This document shows, piece after piece, positions 1-4,796 of a stretch of 5,192 nt of DNA; within the stretch, counting starts at the first letter, position 1, and each line of letters opens with the position of its first letter. The stretch covers positions 1 through 5,192 of the forward strand of contig CADAHD010000176.1 in the NCBI GenBank assembly GCA_902787595.1, read 5' to 3'. Below the pieces are notes generated by a model. It had not been told where the DNA came from, did no database searches, and saw only the letters and a program-made list of their open reading frames with translations. Origin of the DNA: an uncultured Lachnospiraceae bacterium (GTDB lineage: Bacteria; Bacillota_A; Clostridia; Lachnospirales; Lachnospiraceae). The position numbers were made by a program, and so were the translations under genes.

Positions 1-71
1 CCGCCATCACCGCTTAAGTCCATACCACTCAGGAGTGCGTTTATCTCGTCCTGTGACAGCATTCCATCCAT
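1..71 (-). CDS. fliY: FliY flagellar motor switch protein, N-terminal fragment (runs off the left edge)
   Basis: Only the first 23 codons are in the window. The peptide begins MDGMLSQDEINALLSGMDLS, which carries the short LSQDEI(N/D)ALL motif shared by the N-termini of FliM and of Firmicute FliY; in these families it binds phosphorylated CheY. E. coli-type FliN lacks this motif, so FliY is the better name. The start is ATG at 71-69, preceded about 10 bases upstream by GAGAGGG as ribosome binding site; a second in-frame ATG at 62-60 is too far from it. The gene follows fliM by 41 bp on the same strand, in the normal fliM-fliY order. The CheC-like phosphatase region and the C-terminal SpoA domain, if present, lie outside the window, so FliY versus a FliN with an extended N-terminus cannot be settled here. 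Confidence 0.8.
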   Translation of the reverse strand, partial: MDGMLSQDEINALLSGMDLSGDG

Positions 72-112
72 TATACGTTTTCCCTCTCTTAATATGATTT
101 ACGGCTAAAGCT

Positions 113-1126
113 TTATTCGTCAGCCGCTGCATCCTCTTCATTCGAATCGTCATCTTCCCTGTATACGCTGGTGACCCTTACTGCGTAACGGTCATGATCC
201 GTACCGGGAACTGCCGAAAACTTCTTGTACATGCCCACATAAACATCCAGCTCGTTATCCACCCTGCGCTCCAGACGTATGATATCGCCTACCTGAAGTC
301 CCAGGAAGTCGCTGACTGCTATCTGGCTCTTACCAAGCACTGCTTTAACAGGCACATCAACTTTACGCAGCAGATTCTCGATATCCACCCTGTGATCGCC
401 GGAATCGGAATTCACCATGCTCGTGAACCAGAACTTGGTATTAAGATTATCTATTATGGGCTCTATCGTCATATAAGGAATACATATGTTCAAAAAGCCC
501 TCAACCTCACCCATCTTGATATTCAGGGTGACGATCGCTATCATCTCGTTTGGCGCTATGATCTGTGCAAACTGCGTATTTGTCTCTATCCTCTCAAGGA
601 CCGGCTCCACTTCCAGTACGTTACGCCAGGGCTCCCTCAGAAGCTGTGAGGATATCGTCACCAGCTTATAGAGGATATTCATCTCTATCTCTGAAAAGTC
701 CCTTACCTTTTCAAGCGGCAGTCCCGGACCTCCGAGCATCCTGTCGATAAAGGAAAAGCCCACATTCGCGCCCAGGTCTATAAGGATATTTCCGCTAAGC
801 GGCTGGAAATTAACTATGCCAAGGACAACTGGATTTGATAAGGCATTCGTAAACTCGTTAAAGGTAACGGTCTCCGAACTAACCACGCTCACCTGCACAT
901 TCTTTCTAAGATAAACCGGAAGGTTCGTGGACAGCAGACGGCCGTAATGCTCAAATATAAGCTCCAAAGTGCGCAGATGCTCCTTTGAGAACTTGGCAGG
1001 CCGCTTAAAGTCGTAATTCTTGACCTGGCGGTCATCCTGGTTCTTTATGTCATCTACATCAACAGATCCGTCCGTCAGACCTTTTAAGAGATTATCTATC
1101 TCCTCCTGGGAGAGTATATCACCCAA
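113..1126 (-). CDS. fliM: FliM, flagellar motor switch protein
   Basis: FliM is the C-ring protein that couples CheY-P binding to a change in rotor direction through FliG. The 337-residue product has the usual family length. Visible parts are the N-terminal CheY-P-binding motif ILSQEEIDNLL (residues 4-14), the YDFKRP segment (38-43) that opens the CheC-like middle domain, the conserved LGGPGLP loop (131-137) in the region that contacts FliG, and a C-terminal SpoA domain (about 250-325) that packs with FliN/FliY, ending in an acidic tail. The start is TTG at 1126-1124. The Shine-Dalgarno AAGGAG (1139-1134) sits 7 bases upstream and shares bases with the TAA stop of fliL, so the two genes are probably translationally coupled. 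The protein acts at the cytoplasmic face of the motor. Identification is firm. Confidence 0.96.
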   Translation of the reverse strand: MGDILSQEEIDNLLKGLTDGSVDVDDIKNQDDRQVKNYDFKRPAKFSKEHLRTLELIFEHYGRLLSTNLPVYLRKNVQVSVVSSETVTFNEFTNALSNPVVLGIVNFQPLSGNILIDLGANVGFSFIDRMLGGPGLPLEKVRDFSEIEMNILYKLVTISSQLLREPWRNVLEVEPVLERIETNTQFAQIIAPNEMIAIVTLNIKMGEVEGFLNICIPYMTIEPIIDNLNTKFWFTSMVNSDSGDHRVDIENLLRKVDVPVKAVLGKSQIAVSDFLGLQVGDIIRLERRVDNELDVYVGMYKKFSAVPGTDHDRYAVRVTSVYREDDDSNEEDAAADE

Positions 1127-1133
1127 TTGTCCG

Positions 1134-1140
1134 CTCCTTA
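1134..1140 (-). promoter_or_regulatory. fliM ribosome binding site fused with the fliL stop codon
   Basis: Read on the minus strand, TAAGGAG contains the fliL stop codon TAA and the Shine-Dalgarno AAGGAG. The TTG start of fliM begins 7 bases further on. This supports the TTG start and suggests that ribosomes finishing fliL help to initiate fliM. Confidence 0.75.
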
Positions 1141-1653
1141 TCCAAAAATGATATTGCTTATCAGGACATCATATACCACATCCGAACCGATACGCGCCTG
1201 TACCCTGCGAAGGATCTCGGCACAGATATCGTCCTGCATCAGCTTTATCTCATCAGCCGTATACTGACCGATAACAGCGATAACCTCGCCCTTTATCATC
1301 GCTTCATAATTCTTCATGGCCTCACCGCCGTAGGTCGCATATTTTTCATGCGTCTTGTTTATGCCAAGAGTGATGTCTACGATACAGTACTGATCCTTCT
1401 CTGCGCCTTCTGCCCTGCGTGTGGTGATGGTCATATCGGGGATCGTGTAGTATTCGCTCTCTTCGGGGCTGGGCATTCCGGTCTGTCCGCCGGCCTCGGT
1501 ATCAAGTTCAAGGCTCAGAACTCCCGCTATGTCGGTAACTATCTCTGCCGTGCGCTTGTTGGTCCCGATGACCGAAAAAAGCATTATAGCGGTCATTACG
1601 ATATTTACTATCAGCAACGAAAGTATCACTATCGAAAGCAGATTCTTTTTCAT
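1138..1653 (-). CDS. fliL: FliL, flagellar basal body-associated protein
   Basis: The 171-residue protein has a short basic N-terminus (MKKN) and one strong membrane segment (about residues 6-30), followed by a soluble extracytoplasmic domain of about 130 residues. This is the FliL topology. The C-terminal part, ending in a VYDVLISNIIFG-type segment, fits the stomatin-like FliL domain that rings and supports MotA/MotB stator units. Sequence conservation in FliL is low, so the call rests on topology, length and its place between motB and fliM, where FliL is normally found. The start is ATG at 1653-1651 with AAAGGGGG as ribosome binding site, 11 bp after the motB stop. A short linker after the membrane segment (about residues 50-66) is rich in Gly, Glu and Ser. 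Confidence 0.88.
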   Translation of the reverse strand: MKKNLLSIVILSLLIVNIVMTAIMLFSVIGTNKRTAEIVTDIAGVLSLELDTEAGGQTGMPSPEESEYYTIPDMTITTRRAEGAEKDQYCIVDITLGINKTHEKYATYGGEAMKNYEAMIKGEVIAVIGQYTADEIKLMQDDICAEILRRVQARIGSDVVYDVLISNIIFG

Positions 1654-1664
1654 ATATCCCCCTT

Positions 1665-2465
1665 TTATTCGCTGAGCGAATTATATATCTTGATCTCTAC
1701 ACGGCGGTTTAAGGCCCTGCCCTCTGCCGTGGAATTATCCGCTATGGGATTGTACTCGCCCCTGCCGCTGTGTTTTACCATAGCAGGATTCAGGCTGGTA
1801 TGCTCCATCAGATAATAGAACACCGAAAGTGCGCGCGCATCCGAAAGCTCATTATTACTGGGATACTTTGCGGAATTGATGGGCACGGAATCGGTATGTC
1901 CTTCTATCTCTATGGTAGACTCAGCGTAACGCTCAAGTATCAGCCCGACCTGGTCTAAGACCGCACCGGCCTCATTGCTTAAGTTTGCGCTTCCGGAATC
2001 AAAGAGCAGTGATCCGTTCAGCGTCATCTCAACATATTGCGATGTATAGGAAAGCTCCACGAGCTCATCAAGGCCCGCTTCGCTGACCGCTTCACTGACC
2101 TTTTCCTCCAGCTCTTCAGAGGCAGCCATCTTCTGCTTTTCGGCTTCCTCCATTATATTCTCCTTGGGCGCATCGGTATCCTCTGCAGCCTTACCGGTGG
2201 AATTGATATAATCATCCAACTGGTTCAGCTGGCTTACGCCGTTGCTTATAAGGATGCCGTCACCTATAGCCTGGGCGCCTCCCGAAAAAATACTGAAGGT
2301 CGCATTAAAACTGGCCGCCACTTCCTCCCAGCGCTTCTGGTCGATGGAACTCATCGAGAACAAAAGCACGAAGAAACACAGCAGCAGGTTCATCAGGTCT
2401 GAGAATGTGGCCATCCACGCCGGGGAACCGGCGGGAGCTTCTTCCTGTTTCTGCTTTTTAGCCAA
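1665..2465 (-). CDS. motB: MotB, peptidoglycan-anchored stator protein
   Basis: MotB pairs with MotA to form the ion-driven stator and anchors it to the cell wall. The 266-residue product has a basic N-terminus, one membrane helix (about 22-40) with the ion-binding aspartate D23 in the TFSDLMNLLLCFFVLLFS stretch, a plug and linker region (about 41-140, very Glu/Ala rich at 93-130), and a C-terminal OmpA-like peptidoglycan-binding domain (about 145-262) with GHTDSVPI (189-196), LSDARA (207-212) and NRRVEI (253-258). The start is TTG at 2465-2463, with GAGGT 8 bases upstream; the nearby GTG is followed at once by a stop. It lies 14 bp after motA. Whether it uses protons or sodium cannot be read from the sequence with confidence. 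Confidence 0.96.
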   Translation of the reverse strand: MAKKQKQEEAPAGSPAWMATFSDLMNLLLCFFVLLFSMSSIDQKRWEEVAASFNATFSIFSGGAQAIGDGILISNGVSQLNQLDDYINSTGKAAEDTDAPKENIMEEAEKQKMAASEELEEKVSEAVSEAGLDELVELSYTSQYVEMTLNGSLLFDSGSANLSNEAGAVLDQVGLILERYAESTIEIEGHTDSVPINSAKYPSNNELSDARALSVFYYLMEHTSLNPAMVKHSGRGEYNPIADNSTAEGRALNRRVEIKIYNSLSE

Positions 2466-2479
2466 CTTACACTACCTCT

Positions 2480-3277
2480 TTATTCACCCTTATCCTCACC
2501 CGTAGGCCTGTCGGCAGGGGCAAGGAAGGATTTAAGCTTCTCTTCTATGACACGGGGATTTTCGCCTGCCTGTATGGAAAGCAGTCCCTCTATCATTATC
2601 TGTTTAACACCGGCTTCAATGCCGTTATAAACTCCCATCTTTGATGTTATAGGGGCGCATATCCAGTTTGCGAGCATGGACCCGTACATGGTAGTCAGCA
2701 GCGCGACGGCCATAGCGGGGCCGATGGCGTTAGGGTCATCCAGAGCCTTAAGCATGTTAACCAGACCTATAAGGGTACCGATCATACCCCAGGCGGGTCC
2801 CATGGCTGCAACGCCTTCCCAGAAGCCTTTCTTTGCCTTGTGCCTTTCTTCCATGGCGCCAAGCTCGTTTTCCATAATATCGCGCACCAGTTCCGGATCC
2901 GTACCGTCTACCACCAGCATGATGCCTTTTTTAAGGAAGGGATCATCGATATCTCCGGCGCCCTCTTCCAAAGCCAGAAGGCCTTCCTTGCGGGCAACGT
3001 TGGAAAGCTCTATTATCTTGGTTATGGTACCCACTGGATCAACCTGCGGCGGCTTGAAGATAACGCCAAAGCTCTTAAGTCCGGCAATGAAATCGCTCAT
3101 GGTATTACCTGCCATGATGCACATGAAAGCTCCGCCGAAGGTGATTATGGCAGAAGGTGCATCAAGGAAGTTCAGGAGCGATCCCATGTTTATGGTAAAC
3201 GCTTTACCGTCAAAGACGATACCGAATATCATCAAAAACAGACAGGCTACCAGACCGATTACTGATGCTATATCCAT
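2480..3277 (-). CDS. motA: MotA, stator ion-channel protein
   Basis: MotA is the torque-generating membrane subunit that surrounds MotB. The 265-residue protein shows the four-helix MotA/TolQ/ExbB plan: two N-terminal membrane helices (about 4-22 and 40-57), a large cytoplasmic loop (about 60-155), and two helices near 158-178 and 185-207. The loop holds the charged motif ARKEGLLALEE (95-105), matching the Arg/Glu cluster that interacts with FliG. The conserved prolines are present in GPAWGMIGTLIG (P161) and in NWICAPI (P209). The start is ATG at 3277-3275, with the purine-rich AAAAGGGA upstream. motB follows 14 bp later, the standard pairing. The C-terminal tail is short and charged (PTGEDKGE). 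Confidence 0.96.
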   Translation of the reverse strand: MDIASVIGLVACLFLMIFGIVFDGKAFTINMGSLLNFLDAPSAIITFGGAFMCIMAGNTMSDFIAGLKSFGVIFKPPQVDPVGTITKIIELSNVARKEGLLALEEGAGDIDDPFLKKGIMLVVDGTDPELVRDIMENELGAMEERHKAKKGFWEGVAAMGPAWGMIGTLIGLVNMLKALDDPNAIGPAMAVALLTTMYGSMLANWICAPITSKMGVYNGIEAGVKQIMIEGLLSIQAGENPRVIEEKLKSFLAPADRPTGEDKGE

Positions 3278-3356
3278 TGTTTCCCTTTTCCCCTGTAATT
3301 AGTTTATTGTAAACACACGCAAAAACACAGTGACCCCTTCCTGTGGCCCCGTGTTA

Positions 3357-3542
3357 TCATCCATGATATATTTCCTGCTTATAGCATTTTACAAGATTTT
3401 TTATCTCTTGTCTACTCTCTTTTACTATTAACTTGCGCCCCGTAGTAAGCGTGACTACCGTGTCCGGCGTCTCCTCAACGTATTCAATGAGGTCGCAGTT
3501 TACCAGCACGGTGTTGCCGTTTATCTTGTTTAATTCGATCAT
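3357..3542 (-). CDS. flbD: FlbD/SwrD family protein, small stator-supporting motility factor
   Basis: The 61-residue protein begins MIELNKINGNTVLVNCDLIE and has the family pattern of an N-terminal IELTKLNG-like strand, a central VEETPDTVVTLTTGRKLIV segment and a charged C-terminal helix. This is the small FlbD family found between flgE and motA in Firmicutes and spirochaetes; the Bacillus subtilis member SwrD raises flagellar motor torque and is needed for swarming. It is not the Caulobacter FlbD transcription regulator, which only shares the name. The start is ATG at 3542-3540 with GAGGGG about 6 bases upstream. It ends with TGA, 79 bp before motA. The flbD leader abuts the -35 region of the oppositely oriented toxin promoter at 3563. 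I see no good minus-strand promoter just upstream. Confidence 0.9.
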   Translation of the reverse strand: MIELNKINGNTVLVNCDLIEYVEETPDTVVTLTTGRKLIVKESRQEIKNLVKCYKQEIYHG

Positions 3543-3562
3543 TATTGCCCCTCTTTCTATAA

Positions 3563-3591
3563 TTGAATTATTTCATATATCAGTATATAAT
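3563..3591 (+). promoter_or_regulatory. Housekeeping-type promoter of the small hydrophobic peptide gene
   Basis: The -35 box is TTGAAT (3563-3568) and the -10 box is TATAAT (3586-3591), with a 17-bp spacer. Transcription would start near 3597-3599 and give an mRNA of about 190 nt ending at the terminator at 3758-3787. The boxes match the vegetative sigma factor consensus at 10 of 12 positions. The call is from sequence only. Confidence 0.8.
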
Positions 3592-3604
3592 AACCCATGC
3601 CGGG

Positions 3605-3623
3605 ACCTCCGAAGGAAGGAGGT
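3605..3623 (+). promoter_or_regulatory. 5' hairpin that sequesters the Shine-Dalgarno sequence of the peptide gene
   Basis: ACCTCC (3605-3610) pairs perfectly with GGAGGT (3618-3623) across a 7-base loop. The right arm is the core of a near-perfect Shine-Dalgarno, AAGGAGGTGA, located 8 bases before the TTG start. In the predicted mRNA this stem begins within about 8 bases of the 5' end. Such a stem hides the ribosome binding site and protects the 5' end, as described for the fst toxin mRNA of pAD1. Confidence 0.78.
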
Positions 3624-3630
3624 GAGAAGC

Positions 3631-3717
3631 TTGAAAGAATTCTTATCCTTTATACTTTCCGTCATGGCTGGTATAATCTCTCATTATATCTGCAAATGGC
3701 TGGACGAGAAAGAATAA
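3631..3717 (+). CDS. 28-residue hydrophobic peptide, putative Fst-like type I toxin
   Basis: The reading frame starts with TTG at 3631 behind AAGGAGGTGA and ends with TAA at 3717. The peptide starts MKEFLSFILSVMAGIIS and ends ICKWLDEKE: a two-charge N-terminus, one membrane-spanning stretch (about residues 4-21), then a basic-aromatic boundary (K22, W23) and an acidic tail. The pAD1 toxin Fst begins MKDLMS and ends with ISRVLDEEDD before its last residues, so the plan and both ends are alike. The proline that is conserved in many Fst-family peptides is absent. The gene has its own promoter, a masked ribosome binding site and a terminator, and is opposed by an antisense RNA (3758-3831). It is the only plus-strand gene here and sits between flgE and flbD. 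Toxicity is inferred from architecture; a small regulatory membrane peptide is the main alternative. Confidence 0.75.
   Translation: MKEFLSFILSVMAGIISHYICKWLDEKE
3632..3651. repeat. 20-bp direct repeat, copy 1, over codons 1-7 of the peptide gene
   Basis: The sequence tgaaagaattcttatccttt occurs here and again, without a mismatch, at 3797-3816 on the other side of the terminator. This copy covers the start of the peptide's reading frame. Because the two transcripts face each other, a direct repeat makes the antisense RNA complementary to this part of the mRNA. Confidence 0.95.
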
Positions 3718-3757
3718 CCGGTAACAGCCTGAGAAATAACTCACTCTGACGAGCAAG

Positions 3758-3787
3758 AAAAACCCGAGGTGGCAGCCTCGGGTTTTT
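3758..3787. terminator. Bidirectional intrinsic terminator between the convergent transcripts
   Basis: The left arm (3758-3769, AAAAACCCGAGG) and the right arm (3776-3787, CCTCGGGTTTTT) are perfectly complementary over 12 bp around the 6-base loop TGGCAG. The GC core is followed by five T in both directions, so it should stop plus-strand transcription from the peptide gene and minus-strand transcription of the antisense RNA and of flgE. The loops of the two RNAs are complementary to each other. Confidence 0.93.
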
Positions 3788-3796
3788 CGCTTTTTC

Positions 3797-3816
3797 TGAA
3801 AGAATTCTTATCCTTT
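3797..3816. repeat. 20-bp direct repeat, copy 2, inside the antisense RNA
   Basis: This is the exact second copy of tgaaagaattcttatccttt. Similarity to the peptide gene falls off right after it (scattered matches such as TTCC only), so the repeat, not a whole duplicated gene, has been kept. It lies between the antisense promoter and the terminator. Confidence 0.95.
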
Positions 3817-3837
3817 TTGTCTTCCTCAGACAACTCC

Positions 3838-3866
3838 ATTATAAGCTTCCCCCGCTCTCATGTCAA
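3838..3866 (-). promoter_or_regulatory. Perfect-consensus promoter of the antisense RNA
   Basis: Read on the minus strand, the -35 box is TTGACA (3866-3861) and the -10 box is TATAAT (3843-3838), with a 17-bp spacer. All 12 positions match the vegetative sigma factor consensus. The promoter begins 18 bp after the flgE stop codon and points toward the terminator at 3758-3787. Its match is better than that of the toxin promoter, as expected where the antitoxin RNA must be in excess. Confidence 0.88.
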
Positions 3867-3884
3867 TACTGACCAGCTAGTATA

Positions 3885-4763
3885 TTACCTCTTCAGGTTC
3901 ACCAGTTCCTCAAGCAGCGTATCGGATACGGTTATGATACGGCTGTTTGCCTGGAAACCACGCTGTGTGGTGATCAGTTCCGTGAATTCTGTTGAGAGGT
4001 CTACGTTTGACATTTCCAGGATACCGGTGGAAACCTTGCCGCCGTCTGCGGTAACATCCACGCCCACGCCGTCAAACTGGCCTGAGTTAAGGGTTGCCGC
4101 ATAGAGATTCTCACCCATCTTCTCAAGACCTGTAGCGTTTGCAAACTTGGCAACCGCTATCTGGCCCAGCAGCTTGGTCTGGCCGTTATCGTAAGCGCCG
4201 TAGATCTTGCCGTCGCCCTGTATCGAGACGCCGGTCATGGTACCGACTGCCCAACCGGTTCCGAAACCTTCCGCATCACCGCTCAATGCGCCGATGGTGG
4301 ATTTCTTCTCGTTGTTAACGTTGGTGGTCTGATCCATATATACTGCTATGCCGGGCTTGCCCTGATCTTCTCCCTGCGCCGAATTCATTGAGAAGGGATT
4401 ATCAGCGCCTTCCTGCAGAGGCTCGATATTCAGGAAGAAATTCTTGAGGTCATTCTTAAGAGCATCAATGCCCTGCAGTGCGCCGCTTATCTGGTCATAA
4501 CTCAGAGTAAGGACCTTGCCGTCCTGAGCGAAGTAACCGTCAACCTTCAGGGTACCGGTATCTATATCAAGAGATCCGGGTATGGTAATGGGATTCTTAT
4601 TGCCGGCATCGTCTGCCTTATACAGGTGGCTGAAGGTCTCCCAGGCTCCGCTGCTGCGCAGCTCTCGCAATTCTCCCCTGCAGCTCGCGTTTTCCTGCCG
4701 CTTCGCGTCACCACGCTCGCTGCAGGGGGCGTGCCATGAACGCATTCGCATCTGGATAAGCAA
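3885..4763 (-). CDS. flgE: FlgE flagellar hook protein, C-terminal fragment without its native 5' end
   Basis: FlgE polymerises into the flagellar hook. Residues from about WETFSHLYKADD (nt 4643 downward) to the end look like the distal half of FlgE: a D2-like region with many Gly and Asp, the GWAVGTMTGVSIQGDGKIYGAYDNGQTKLLGQIAVAKFAN segment typical of hook and rod proteins, and the C-terminal D0 helix VDLSTEFTELITTQRGFQANSRIITVSDTLLEELVNLKR. The N-terminal helix (rod/hook signature NTSNIANS...) and more than 100 residues are missing. The open frame continues to a TTG at 4763, but its first 39 or so codons lie in palindromic repeat DNA and no ribosome binding site is visible, so this start is not native. 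It is either a broken gene or the edge of an assembly joint. FlgG is less likely given flbD next door. Confidence 0.8.
   Translation of the reverse strand: MLIQMRMRSWHAPCSERGDAKRQENASCRGELRELRSSGAWETFSHLYKADDAGNKNPITIPGSLDIDTGTLKVDGYFAQDGKVLTLSYDQISGALQGIDALKNDLKNFFLNIEPLQEGADNPFSMNSAQGEDQGKPGIAVYMDQTTNVNNEKKSTIGALSGDAEGFGTGWAVGTMTGVSIQGDGKIYGAYDNGQTKLLGQIAVAKFANATGLEKMGENLYAATLNSGQFDGVGVDVTADGGKVSTGILEMSNVDLSTEFTELITTQRGFQANSRIITVSDTLLEELVNLKR
4675..4728. repeat. Palindromic repeat A: 10-bp perfect inverted repeat with 34-base interior
   Basis: CCCCTGCAGC (4675-4684) and GCTGCAGGGG (4719-4728) are exact inverted copies. After two mismatched bases the stem resumes with GCGT (4687-4690) and ACGC (4713-4716). 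There is no T tract beside it in either direction, so it is not a standard terminator. A separate 10-bp self-palindrome, GCTGCGCAGC, lies at 4653-4662. I take this as a dispersed palindromic element, but cannot see other copies in the window. Confidence 0.7.
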
Positions 4764-4791
4764 GCTTGTCCGCTGCGATGCGTTATGGCAC
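4731..4791. repeat. Palindromic repeat B: about 26-bp interrupted hairpin behind carA
   Basis: GTGCCAT (4731-4737) pairs with ATGGCAC (4785-4791); after a bulged G, AACGCA (4739-4744) pairs with TGCGTT (4779-4784); after a bulged T, TCGCA (4746-4750) pairs with TGCGA (4774-4778); past a small internal loop, GGATAAGC (4754-4761) pairs with GCTTGTCC (4764-4771) with one G-T pair. The hairpin starts 5 bp after the carA stop codon. No T tract follows it, so termination would not be of the classic intrinsic type. It lies 2 bp from repeat A, and the two may be one composite element of about 120 bp. Confidence 0.75.
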
Positions 4792-4796
4792 TGTAA

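Larger units (their letters stand above)
3758..3831 (-). ncRNA. Putative antitoxin RNA of about 74 nt, antisense to the peptide mRNA
   Basis: A consensus promoter (3838-3866, minus strand) predicts a 5' end near 3831-3835, and the bidirectional terminator ends the RNA at 3758. No reading frame with a ribosome binding site is visible in it. From its 5' end it has a hairpin (3817-3833; 6-bp stem TTGTCT/AGACAA, 5-base loop), then the complement of the 20-base repeat (3816-3797), then the terminator hairpin. The repeat segment can pair with the first seven codons of the toxin mRNA and the terminator loops can kiss. The pAD1 antitoxin RNA II is about 65 nt, faces its toxin mRNA across a shared terminator and pairs through direct repeats in the same way. 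The exact 5' end is inferred. Confidence 0.75.

Noticed and set aside
2676..3302. A 208-codon plus-strand frame opposite motA
   Set aside because: It is antisense to a well-supported MotA with intact motifs and has no ribosome binding site or known domain.
3278..3356. A possible terminator or promoter in the flbD-motA gap (minus strand CACAG/CTGTG followed by TTTTT; TACAAT near motA)
   Set aside because: The stem is only 5 bp with a 10-base loop, and the TACAAT has no acceptable -35 box at 16-18 bp. Neither is strong enough to annotate.
3433..3717. A 94-codon plus-strand frame that ends with the small peptide
   Set aside because: Its first two thirds run antisense through flbD and across the peptide's promoter and ribosome binding site. 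The Shine-Dalgarno and promoter place the real start at 3631.
3769..4104. A 111-codon plus-strand frame that includes repeat copy 2 (KEFLSF) and might look like a second peptide gene
   Set aside because: It starts inside the terminator, has no ribosome binding site, diverges from the peptide after about seven residues, and then runs antisense through flgE. The kept sequence is just the pairing repeat.
4731..4791. Palindrome B read as an integron attC site or a carA terminator
   Set aside because: It lacks the attC core (RYYYAAC/GTTRRRY) and no integrase is nearby. There is no T tract for a standard terminator.
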